Source of the DNA: Gemmatimonadota bacterium
GTDB lineage: Bacteria; Gemmatimonadota; Gemmatimonadetes; Gemmatimonadales; Gemmatimonadaceae
NCBI GenBank assembly: GCA_947475795.1
Contig: CANJOX010000083.1
Location: 1-10,570, forward strand
DNA length: 10,570 nt
Direction: 5' to 3'
In this document: piece after piece, positions 1 to 9,199 of the stretch
Numbering within the stretch: the stretch's first letter is position 1
How the letters are laid out: each line of letters starts with the position of its first letter
The notes under the pieces: generated by a model
What the model was told of the DNA's origin: nothing
What the model saw: only the letters and a program-made list of their open reading frames with translations
Database searches by the model: none
Translations under genes and position numbers: made by a program

Positions 1-869
1 CCGGACAGATAGCCGCGCAGCAGGTTCAGGCCGAGCAGCTTGTCGTTGGCGGTATTGAAGATGTTGCCGGGGAGCGTGGAGTTCTGGAAGTCGATCGCGC
101 CCGACACTTCCGAGCCGCCTTCACGCACGGCCTGGTTGATGACACCCGCGAGGGCGTTGCCGTACTGCGGCTCCATGGCGCCGCGCTGGAAGTCCACCTG
201 CTGGACGGCCAGGGCGCTCATGCTCACGGCGTCGTTGCCGAACAGCGGATTGTTGATGGCGATGCCGTCGATCATGGAGAGCGTCGCACCACCGCGGCTG
301 CCGCGCACGCGCAGCTGCGGCGTGGTGCTACGCTGCTCTTCGGCCAGCGACACCACCGAGGTGTTTTGCGGCACCTCGGTGAAGCCCTGCTGCAGCGCCA
401 GCACGCCGGCGATGCTCGTGACCGGGAGCGACGTGATCTGCTCGGCCGTCACCGTCGTGCGCGAGCCGACCTGACCACGCTCGACCAGCGGCGCCACATC
501 GGCCTGCACCGTCACCGCCGCCAGCGTCTGGTTGGACGCGCGCAGCTTGAAGTTCTGTTCGCGCGTGGCGTCGATCGAGATCGTGACGTTGGTGGCGGTC
601 ACGCTCTGGAAGCCGAGACGGCGCGCCTGCACGGAGTACGATCCGGGAGGAACCTGAATGATGAAATAGCGGCCGCTGGCATTCGTGTTCGAACCCAGCG
701 TTGTCCCTTGAATGACCACCGAGACGCCCTCGACGGGCTTCCCTGTCTCCGCATCGGTCACGACGCCGGTGAGTTTACCGGTCTGTGCCTGGGCGGTGGT
801 GATCGGCGCGGCGAATGCCACACCTAGGACCGTCGCGAAAAACCACATACGACGTCCGAAAGACCTCAT
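1..869 (-). CDS. TonB-dependent outer-membrane receptor, SusC/RagA-like, N-terminal part (runs off left edge)
   Basis: Translating the minus strand from ATG 869 gives 289 codons with no stop before the window edge, so the barrel and C-terminus are missing. Residues 1-28 form a signal peptide: basic start with RR, hydrophobic core WFFATVLGVAFAA, cleavage site AQA. Residues about 31-112 form a carboxypeptidase-regulatory beta-sandwich (GVVTDAETGKPVEGVSVVI, then ASGRYF and VPPGSYSVQARRLGF). From about 128 a TonB plug domain follows (QLRVRGSRGG, MIDGIAINNP, YGNALAGVINQ). Proteins of this family sit in the outer membrane and import large substrates using TonB energy; the substrate cannot be told from this part. 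The start is supported by a strong Shine-Dalgarno GGAGGA four bases upstream, the best in the window. No SusD partner can be seen, since the downstream side lies outside. The family call is firm. Confidence 0.93.
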   Translation of the reverse strand, partial: MRSFGRRMWFFATVLGVAFAAPITTAQAQTGKLTGVVTDAETGKPVEGVSVVIQGTTLGSNTNASGRYFIIQVPPGSYSVQARRLGFQSVTATNVTISIDATREQNFKLRASNQTLAAVTVQADVAPLVERGQVGSRTTVTAEQITSLPVTSIAGVLALQQGFTEVPQNTSVVSLAEEQRSTTPQLRVRGSRGGATLSMIDGIAINNPLFGNDAVSMSALAVQQVDFQRGAMEPQYGNALAGVINQAVREGGSEVSGAIDFQNSTLPGNIFNTANDKLLGLNLLRGYLS

Positions 870-1256
870 CTGCTCCTCCGGGAGGGTAGTGCTACAGGAC
901 CACGCTGTGGCCGGCAGTGCGCCGGCACGACAACGCGTGCAACGCCATGCCCGGCCGCGCGGCAACCTTTCGGAGGGCCCGAGGTACAGACATGGCACTG
1001 GCAAACGCAGGCACAGGAGCGTGCCGGCGGACAACACATTGGGGAGAGTTCGGCCACGAGGGAGCCCGTGGGCGCGACCGGCCTGGTCGCGGACACACCT
1101 TTCCCGATGACGTAAACCGTTGCGGCAAGCTAGCGGAGGGCGCTGGGGTGTCAATCACCGACGACGCACATCGCGCCCGACCGGCAGTCGGAGGCGTCGC
1201 CGGCGACGACCTGTCAGGTCCCGGATTCCGGCACCCGGTCAGGATGTCCGCGTTGA
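870..1256. other. Long non-coding gap holding the receptor promoter and leader
   Basis: These 387 bases separate the receptor start from the terminator of the LytTR gene. The region contains a likely minus-strand promoter near 1127-1154, and so an inferred leader of about 250 nt. Small inverted repeats lie in the leader: GCGACC/GGTCGC arms at 1074-1079 and 1085-1090, and paired GCCGGC at about 910-926. I see no convincing small gene. The open frames here are Cys- or Arg-rich and lack the strong third-position GC of the real genes. I do not recognise a riboswitch class. Confidence 0.5.
1127..1154 (-). promoter_or_regulatory. Putative sigma-70 promoter of the TonB-dependent receptor gene
   Basis: On the minus strand a perfect -35 hexamer TTGACA (1154-1149) is followed after 16 bases by TAGCTT (1132-1127), which keeps the key TA...T of the -10 box. 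Transcription would start near 1120 and leave a leader of about 250 nt before ATG 869. The site lies between the LytTR terminator and the receptor gene, the expected place. The call rests only on consensus match. Confidence 0.5.
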
Positions 1257-1294
1257 ATACGAAACAGCCGGTGCGCGTCACGCGTCACCGGCTG
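1257..1294 (-). terminator. Intrinsic-like terminator after the LytTR gene
   Basis: The arms CAGCCGGTG (1265-1273) and CACCGGCTG (1286-1294) are perfect inverted repeats of 9 bp. The inner CGCG/CGCG bases can extend the stem past one bulged base. On the minus strand the hairpin is followed by TTTCGTATT, a broken U-tract. It lies 26 nt past the TAG stop of the LytTR gene, where a terminator would be expected. Confidence 0.7.
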
Positions 1295-1320
1295 CCGGAC
1301 TCATCAAGAACCCCGAATCC

Positions 1321-2334
1321 CTAGCGCACGCGGGACCGGTAGGTACGGGACAGTCGCAGCGTCGATCCGTTGCCGAGCATCAGCAGGCCGTCCCCTCCGG
1401 GCAACGGCGACATCTCCCGTACCCGGTCCATGTTCACGACCACACGACGGTGGATGCGCACGAACTGCCGCGGATCGAGGGCCGACTCAATCGCCGTGAT
1501 GGTCCCGCGCGTGCGATAGCGCTCGCCCGCCGCGTGCACGAGGATGTAATTGCCGTCGGCTTCGAACCAATCCACGTCGGCCAGCGGCACGAAGCGCGTA
1601 CGGCGTCCCTCCCGGACCAGCACGCGGAGGGGTCGCGCATCGCCGTGTCCCGCCGCCGAACGTCCGCCGTCGTCCTGCGTCAGATCGAGGACCGGTTCCT
1701 CCGCCTCCTCCCGTCCGAAACGGACCAAGGGCGGCTCTCCACCGCGGGGGGCGCGCCACGGGGTGGAGGGGATCAACGTGCCGGTCACTGAGGCCGAGCC
1801 GGTCCGCTGGCGACGACGGGCCTCGGAGCTGTCCGCCCCCACGGGCCCGACCGGCGACGCGAGCACGCCCGCCGCGCGCGAGACGAGCGCCCCGAGATCG
1901 GTGCTTCCCGTTGCGCTGGCCTCGCCGATGAGCCGCTGCAATTCGTCCGCGGTGCGCAGCAGCGCCAGCTGGAGCACCTGCTGGCGTGCCCGCGCGAGGG
2001 CGTCGCGCAGGCGCGCATCGCCGATCGGCACCGGCACGAAGTCGGTGGCCTGCAGTTCGAAGGCGTGCACCGCGTCTTCTTCACGCGCCGATGTGAACAC
2101 CACCGCCGTTGGACGTTCAGCGGCGGCGAGCGACCGCACGAAGTCGAAGCTGGAGCCGTCATCCATCGCGGCACCGACAATCGCGATGTCGGGGACCGGC
2201 GTGAGCGCGGCGCGCGCCGACGCCATGTCGGTGTGATACCCGTGCACGGACAGATCGAGGGCCGCCGACAGATGGGCCAGCTGCCCGGGCAACAACGCCG
2301 GAACCTGGCCGAGGACTACGACACGGAGAGCCAT
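1321..2334 (-). CDS. LytTR-family DNA-binding response regulator with degenerate receiver domain
   Basis: The protein has 337 residues from ATG 2334. Residues 1-120 have the layout of a receiver domain (beta strand RVVVLG, then PDIAIVGAAM, VVFTSA and ATDFVPVPI). The phospho-acceptor position holds Gly54 (PDIAIVG in place of PDLVLLD). The acidic pair after strand 1 is absent and the usual Lys is Val102. A polar, probably flexible linker follows (about 140-235). A LytTR DNA-binding domain ends the protein (about 236-337: VDWFEADGNYILVHA, FVRIHRRVVVNMDRV, LRLSRTYRSRVR). LytTR proteins bind direct repeats upstream of target genes. No histidine kinase lies beside it. The start is uncertain: ATG 2490 in the same frame has GAGGGG six bases upstream and would add 52 residues, but those are Arg-rich, do not fit the family, and precede the natural first beta strand. 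The targets are unknown. Confidence 0.9.
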   Translation of the reverse strand: MALRVVVLGQVPALLPGQLAHLSAALDLSVHGYHTDMASARAALTPVPDIAIVGAAMDDGSSFDFVRSLAAAERPTAVVFTSAREEDAVHAFELQATDFVPVPIGDARLRDALARARQQVLQLALLRTADELQRLIGEASATGSTDLGALVSRAAGVLASPVGPVGADSSEARRRQRTGSASVTGTLIPSTPWRAPRGGEPPLVRFGREEAEEPVLDLTQDDGGRSAAGHGDARPLRVLVREGRRTRFVPLADVDWFEADGNYILVHAAGERYRTRGTITAIESALDPRQFVRIHRRVVVNMDRVREMSPLPGGDGLLMLGNGSTLRLSRTYRSRVR

Positions 2335-2509
2335 GGGGTTTGGTGAGAACGCGAGCCGGTACGCGACGAGCACGACGGCGACGTCGCGTCCTGCCGGTCG
2401 GCAGGGGACGTCGCGCGCATCCGTTGTGTGTACGGCCCACCCGTGCCGGACGTTGCGCGCACCTCGCGCGCAAGGACGGAACGACCACATGAGCGACCCC
2501 TCATGTACA

Positions 2510-2542
2510 CCAATCGCGCGCCTGTGTCAGGCGCGCGATTGG
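2510..2542 (-). terminator. Strong hairpin at the end of the atp operon
   Basis: A perfect 15-bp inverted repeat (2510-2524 with 2528-2542; arm CCAATCGCGCGCCTG) encloses a 3-base loop. It begins 25 nt past the atpC stop. On the minus strand the following bases are TGTACATGA, so there is no real U-tract. It could be a weakly U-dependent terminator or a 3'-end stabilising structure. Its place between atpC and the LytTR gene fits an operon end. Confidence 0.65.
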
Positions 2543-2567
2543 CGGTGGTGCGAAACGACCGGCGTCC

Positions 2568-2837
2568 TTAGGCGGACGCGATCGCCGTGGCGTGTTCGGT
2601 GACGACGCGCACTTGATCGTCGATGATCTGCAGGAAGCCGCCATCCACGGCGAAGCGGCGTTCGCCGTCCGCCGTGTCCACGCGCAGTGTGCCGCGACCC
2701 AACAGCGTCATCAGCGGCGCGTGCATGGGCAGGATGCCCATTTCGCCGTCGAAGGCCGGCGCGATGACGCCCCGTGCGGTGCCTTCGAACAGCACGCGCT
2801 CGGGGGAAATCAGCGAGACCGTGAGGGAGTCACTCAC
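2568..2837 (-). CDS. atpC: F1F0 ATP synthase epsilon subunit, short form
   Basis: Epsilon sits on the central stalk of F1, links gamma to the c-ring and in many bacteria inhibits ATP hydrolysis through its C-terminal helices. Here the protein has 89 residues. The N-terminal beta-sandwich is complete (SLISPERVLFEG near 8-19, then GEMGILPMHAP at 31-41, then GRGTLRV and FAVDGGFLQIIDDQVRV). It stops at ATAIASA, where the C-terminal two-helix domain of the usual 130-140-residue protein would begin. Short epsilons of about this length are known in green sulfur bacteria and Bacteroidetes. The start is GTG 2837, four bases after the atpD stop, with AGGG about 8 bases upstream. In-frame codons further upstream lie inside atpD and encode an unrelated Arg/Ser-rich stretch. 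The gene is co-transcribed with atpD and is the last in its operon. Confidence 0.93.
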   Translation of the reverse strand: MSDSLTVSLISPERVLFEGTARGVIAPAFDGEMGILPMHAPLMTLLGRGTLRVDTADGERRFAVDGGFLQIIDDQVRVVTEHATAIASA

Positions 2838-2841
2838 GCGA

Positions 2842-5167
<2,326 letters not shown>

Positions 5168-5168
5168 C

Positions 5169-6734
<1,566 letters not shown>

Positions 6735-6775
6735 GAGGCGGGGGCTTTATTGGCGGAGTAACGTTTCGGGAACAG

Positions 6776-6795
6776 CTTGTGAAAATTATCACAAG
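6776..6795. promoter_or_regulatory. Perfect CRP/FNR-type operator upstream of atpA
   Basis: CTTGTGA (6776-6782) and TCACAAG (6789-6795) are perfect 7-bp inverted arms around the 6-base spacer AAATTA. This matches the TGTGA-N6-TCACA architecture bound by CRP and related regulators, and resembles FNR sites (TTGAT-N4-ATCAA) less well. The site is AT-rich in otherwise very GC-rich DNA and overlaps the best -10 candidate for atpA, so a repressor role is possible. The regulator itself is not in the window. Confidence 0.6.
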
Positions 6796-6811
6796 GAATG
6801 AGGCGGTGCAA
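6785..6811 (-). promoter_or_regulatory. Putative extended -10 promoter of the atpAGDC operon
   Basis: On the minus strand GATAAT (6790-6785) is a 5-of-6 match to the -10 box and is preceded by TGT, giving an extended -10 (TGn). A weak -35, TTGCAC (6811-6806), lies 15 bases upstream. The start would be near 6778, with a leader of about 44 nt. An alternative weak -10, AATAAA (6751-6746), would give an almost leaderless mRNA with the palindrome acting as an upstream activator site. Confidence 0.4.
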
Positions 6812-6886
6812 CCCAGCGGGGCGCGACCTGATGATGAGGAGCGGACGGTCCGGTTTGGTTCCCGGACGGCGAAATCGCGCGGGCCC

Positions 6887-6912
6887 GCACACCGGCTAGC
6901 ACACCGGCTAGC
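6887..6912. repeat. Tandem 12-bp direct repeat (2.2 copies)
   Basis: The unit GCACACCGGCTA occurs twice back to back (6887-6898, 6899-6910) followed by GC, without a mismatch. It lies in the gap between the AraC-type gene and atpA. It may be a slippage product or paired sites for a regulator. The 12-base period does not give an exact helical turn. Confidence 0.7.
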
Positions 6913-6926
6913 GCGCCGCGGCGCGC
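6911..6926 (-). terminator. GC-rich hairpin directly after the AraC-type gene
   Basis: A 16-bp perfect palindrome with GCGCGC arms around CGCG starts two bases past the stop of the AraC-type gene. No U-tract follows on the minus strand. A second stem, GTCCGG/CCGGAC (6848-6853 with 6862-6867), lies further on. Either might end transcription before the atpA promoter, but neither is a classic intrinsic terminator. Confidence 0.35.
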
Positions 6927-6928
6927 GG

Positions 6929-7747
6929 TTACTCGGCCGTCGGGTCGCCGAAGGCCGCCTGCCCGAAGCGGTCCAGTAGGTCCACCGCCCGGAGGCGCGA
7001 CAGGCTCGACGCCCGCGCGCCGACGAGGCGCTGGGTGGTACTGGATAGATGCGAGGAGCTCGCGAACCCCAGCACCTGCGCGACATCGCGCACATCGAAA
7101 CCGGCGTTCTTGGACAATTCGGCGGCCGCCAGCACGCGCACCAGATCGATCACCCGCTTGAGGGTGGGCGCCTGCCCCACGGCAAAGCTGCGGGACAGGT
7201 GTTCGCGGGACACGCTGAGCTCCTTGGCCAGCTGATCGGTCCGCACGGGGCGGCCGGCGCGGCGCACGACGCTCTGCCACACCGCGATCTGCAGCGGTGT
7301 TTCGAGATGCAACACGGCCGGGGGGATGGACAGGGCACGCTCGAAGCGGCCGGAAAAGGCGCGACGCAGCACGAGGTCGCGCGCCACGCTGTCGTCGACC
7401 CCCTCCACCAGTAATTCCGCCACCCCGGCATCTGCCGCGCGCGCCACCCACGGCGCATCGGCGGGGAGCAGTGTCGTAATCAGGACAAAGGGCAGGCTCG
7501 GAAAATCCTCGGCGCGCGCCACCAGGCGCTGCGCATCGTCGCCGGCACCGGAGTCGATGATGACGGCATCCACGAGCTCGGTGATGAGCAGCGCTTCGAC
7601 ATCGGCCGCGCTCTTCGCGGTGTGCAGATGTGCCCGGCGGCGCGGAAAGGCGGCGCGTACCAGCGCCCGTGCCCGCTCACGCTTGAGCAGCACCACGAGG
7701 CACGGCGCGGCGCCCCCCGCCTCCGTGCCCTGACGCGGCGCGGCCAT
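6929..7747 (-). CDS. AraC-type HTH transcriptional regulator with receiver-like N-terminal domain
   Basis: The protein has 272 residues. Residues about 16-130 look like a receiver fold (CLVVLL, then DAVIIDSGAGD with Asp65 at the phospho-acceptor position, FVLITT, AGVAELLVEGV). The acidic pair after strand 1 is replaced (LLKRER) and the conserved Lys is missing, so normal phosphorylation is doubtful. The C-terminal part (about 150-252) is an AraC-type pair of helix-turn-helix units: VRTDQLAKELSVSREHLSRSF at 168-188, and DVRDVAQVLGFASSSHLSS at 218-236, the second with the family-typical LGF.SSSHLS pattern. ATG 7747 shares its A with the NUDIX stop codon (TGATG), so the two are likely translationally coupled. 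It lies just upstream of atpAGDC, but a link to ATP synthase control is only a guess. The DNA targets and signal are unknown. Confidence 0.85.
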   Translation of the reverse strand: MAAPRQGTEAGGAAPCLVVLLKRERARALVRAAFPRRRAHLHTAKSAADVEALLITELVDAVIIDSGAGDDAQRLVARAEDFPSLPFVLITTLLPADAPWVARAADAGVAELLVEGVDDSVARDLVLRRAFSGRFERALSIPPAVLHLETPLQIAVWQSVVRRAGRPVRTDQLAKELSVSREHLSRSFAVGQAPTLKRVIDLVRVLAAAELSKNAGFDVRDVAQVLGFASSSHLSSTTQRLVGARASSLSRLRAVDLLDRFGQAAFGDPTAE

Positions 7748-8271
7748 CAGGGGCGCGGCCGCAGGGAAACGCCGGCGCGCGGCCGCGGGGCCTGAGCGGG
7801 ATCGCCCAACGGGTCTTCCCCGCGCACCATGGCATGCGCCCGCGCCAACACGTCGCGTGCATTCGCGTACGACACGAGCTTCGCGGCCTCGTCGAACGGC
7901 GCCCAGCGGCACGCCGTGATCCCCTCGGCGCGCTGCGGGGTGGTCTCGGACGCGTCGCTCCGCATGAGGTAGAAATGGCAGACCTTGTGCACGAGGCGTC
8001 CGCGGAAGCGGAAGAACCAGTCGATGGTATCGATCGCGCCATCCATGGTCACGTCATCGAGCCCGGTCTCTTCGCGCACCTCGCGCAGCGCGGCCACATC
8101 GGGCGCTTCATCCGTTTCGAGATGACCCTTGGGAAAGCCCCAGTTCGCGTAGCTGTCACGAATGAGCAGGAACAGCGGCTCGCCGTCGTGCACGCGGTAC
8201 ACGACGCCCCCCGCGGAGGTCTCGAGCTCAGCGCGCGCGGCACGGGCGCGTGGATCGCGCGACGCGGTCAC
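7747..8271 (-). CDS. NUDIX hydrolase, Ap4A-hydrolase-like
   Basis: NUDIX enzymes cleave nucleoside diphosphates linked to another group. With GTG 8271 as start the protein has 174 residues. The NUDIX box is perfect at 49-71: G49, E55, R63-E64, E67-E68, G70, matching GX5EX7REUXEEXGU, so the metal site is intact. The preceding ETSAGGVVYR and NWGFPKGHLE resemble diadenosine tetraphosphate hydrolases of the MutT/Ap4A group, but the substrate cannot be fixed from sequence. The tail after about 150 is Pro/Arg-rich. The start is uncertain: GTG 8271 follows a 20-bp palindrome that could mask its ribosome site. An upstream in-frame GTG at 8367 would overlap the ABC gene and add an Arg-rich stretch unlike the family. 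The stop overlaps the next gene's start. Confidence 0.88.
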   Translation of the reverse strand: MTASRDPRARAARAELETSAGGVVYRVHDGEPLFLLIRDSYANWGFPKGHLETDEAPDVAALREVREETGLDDVTMDGAIDTIDWFFRFRGRLVHKVCHFYLMRSDASETTPQRAEGITACRWAPFDEAAKLVSYANARDVLARAHAMVRGEDPLGDPAQAPRPRAGVSLRPRP

Positions 8272-8273
8272 TG

Positions 8274-8293
8274 GCGCCCGTCCGGACGGGCGC
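8274..8293. repeat. 20-bp perfect palindrome between the ABC and NUDIX genes
   Basis: GCGCCCGTCC (8274-8283) is followed directly by its reverse complement (8284-8293). On the minus strand it would fold as a GC-rich hairpin 15 bases past the ABC stop and two bases before GTG 8271. No U-tract follows. It could be a processing site, an attenuator or a block on NUDIX translation, or a protein-binding site. Confidence 0.6.
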
Positions 8294-8308
8294 AGCGCAC
8301 GCGCCGCA

Positions 8309-9085
8309 TCAGGGCGCAGCCGCCGCGACGGTGCCGACCAGCGGGGCGCTCCCCTCGAGCGTGGCACGTCCCTCGATGAACTGGCGCACGATGGGATCGG
8401 TGCTGTGCTGGATCTCGCTCACCGTGCCGACGGCCCGCACCTGCCCCTCGTAGAGCATCGCGATGCGCGAGCCCACGGTGTAGGCGCTGCGCATGTCGTG
8501 CGTGATCACGATGCCGGTGACGCCAAGCTGCTGGCGCATGCGGACCATCAGGGCGTCAATGGTGGCCGAGGTGACCGGGTCGAGGCCGGTGGTGGGTTCG
8601 TCGTACAGGATGTACTTGGGGCGGAGCGCGATGGCGCGCGCGATGCCGACGCGCTTGCGCATACCGCCGGAGAGCTCGGACGGCATGCGATTGCGCACGT
8701 CGGGGAGATCGACCAGGTGCAGCGCTTCATCCACCCGGGTGGTGATTTCGGCCTCGCTGAGCTGCCCCTGCTTCCGCAGCCCCATCGCCACATTTTCGCC
8801 GATCGACATGGAGTCGAAGAGGGCGGCAAACTGGAACACGTAGCCGATGCGTCCGCGGAGGGCGTAGAGATCCTTGCGCGAGAGCTGATCGACGCGGAGC
8901 CCGTCCACCCAGACTTCGCCCTCATCGGGCTCGAGCAGGCCGACGATGTGCTTGATGGCCACCGACTTGCCGGTACCGGAAAAGCCGATAATGACCATGG
9001 TTTCCCCCTCCACCACCTGGAGGGAGAAGCCGCGGAGCACCTCTTTCGGCCCGAAAGCCTTGTGGACGTTCTTGAACTCGATCAT
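8309..9085 (-). CDS. ABC transporter ATP-binding protein, MlaF/Ttg2A-like
   Basis: The protein has 258 residues, a single nucleotide-binding domain. Walker A is GFSGTGKS at 34-41, the Q-loop Gln85 is in YVFQFAALF, the signature LSGGM is at 138-142 (the Met is typical of the MlaF group), Walker B is YILYDEP at 160-164 followed by TTGLDP, and the switch His195 is in VITHDM. All catalytic residues are present. MlaF-type ATPases power lipid or solvent-resistance transport between the membranes with an MlaE permease and an MCE protein. Neither partner is in the window, so it must act with proteins encoded elsewhere or the assignment is too narrow. ATG 9085 fits the family start (MIEFKNVHKAFG). The in-frame upstream ATG 9181 would begin upstream of and read through the sigma-gene terminator, so it is rejected. 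CATATT at 9100-9095 is a weak -10 candidate close to the start. Confidence 0.9.
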   Translation of the reverse strand: MIEFKNVHKAFGPKEVLRGFSLQVVEGETMVIIGFSGTGKSVAIKHIVGLLEPDEGEVWVDGLRVDQLSRKDLYALRGRIGYVFQFAALFDSMSIGENVAMGLRKQGQLSEAEITTRVDEALHLVDLPDVRNRMPSELSGGMRKRVGIARAIALRPKYILYDEPTTGLDPVTSATIDALMVRMRQQLGVTGIVITHDMRSAYTVGSRIAMLYEGQVRAVGTVSEIQHSTDPIVRQFIEGRATLEGSAPLVGTVAAAAP

Positions 9086-9138
9086 GAGATCACGAATATG
9101 TCCTCGAACCGCGGATGGGGAAAGAAGCGCGGGCGATG

Positions 9139-9164
9139 AAAAAAGGGCGCCCCGGAGGGCACCC
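9139..9164 (-). terminator. Intrinsic terminator of the sigma factor gene
   Basis: On the minus strand GGGTGCCC (9164-9157) pairs with GGGCGCCC (9152-9145), an 8-bp stem with one G-U pair closed by a UCCG tetraloop of the stable UNCG class. Six Ts (9144-9139) follow. It is 35 nt past the sigma stop codon. This is the clearest terminator in the window and shows that the ABC gene begins a separate transcription unit. Confidence 0.93.
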
Positions 9165-9199
9165 TTGATTCCTGCGACCATTTCGGGCTGCGCCGTGGG

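Noticed and set aside
866..1096. Minus-strand 76-codon frame with a Cys-rich middle (CCPP...CACVCQCHVC) whose stop overlaps the receptor ATG
   Set aside because: Third-position GC is much lower than in the real genes, the GTG start has a badly spaced ribosome site, and it resembles nothing I know. It most likely is chance within the leader.
7748..7912. In-frame upstream extension of the AraC-type regulator (55 more residues)
   Set aside because: It lies inside the NUDIX gene and encodes an Arg/Ala-rich stretch. The TGATG overlap gives the natural start at 7747.
8162..9139. Plus-strand open frame of 325 codons opposite the ABC ATPase gene
   Set aside because: The opposite strand carries a complete ABC ATPase with all motifs. 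The frame is a product of high GC content.
9086..9181. In-frame upstream ATG 9181 for the ABC ATPase
   Set aside because: The extension would read through the intrinsic terminator at 9139-9164 and adds residues not seen in the family.
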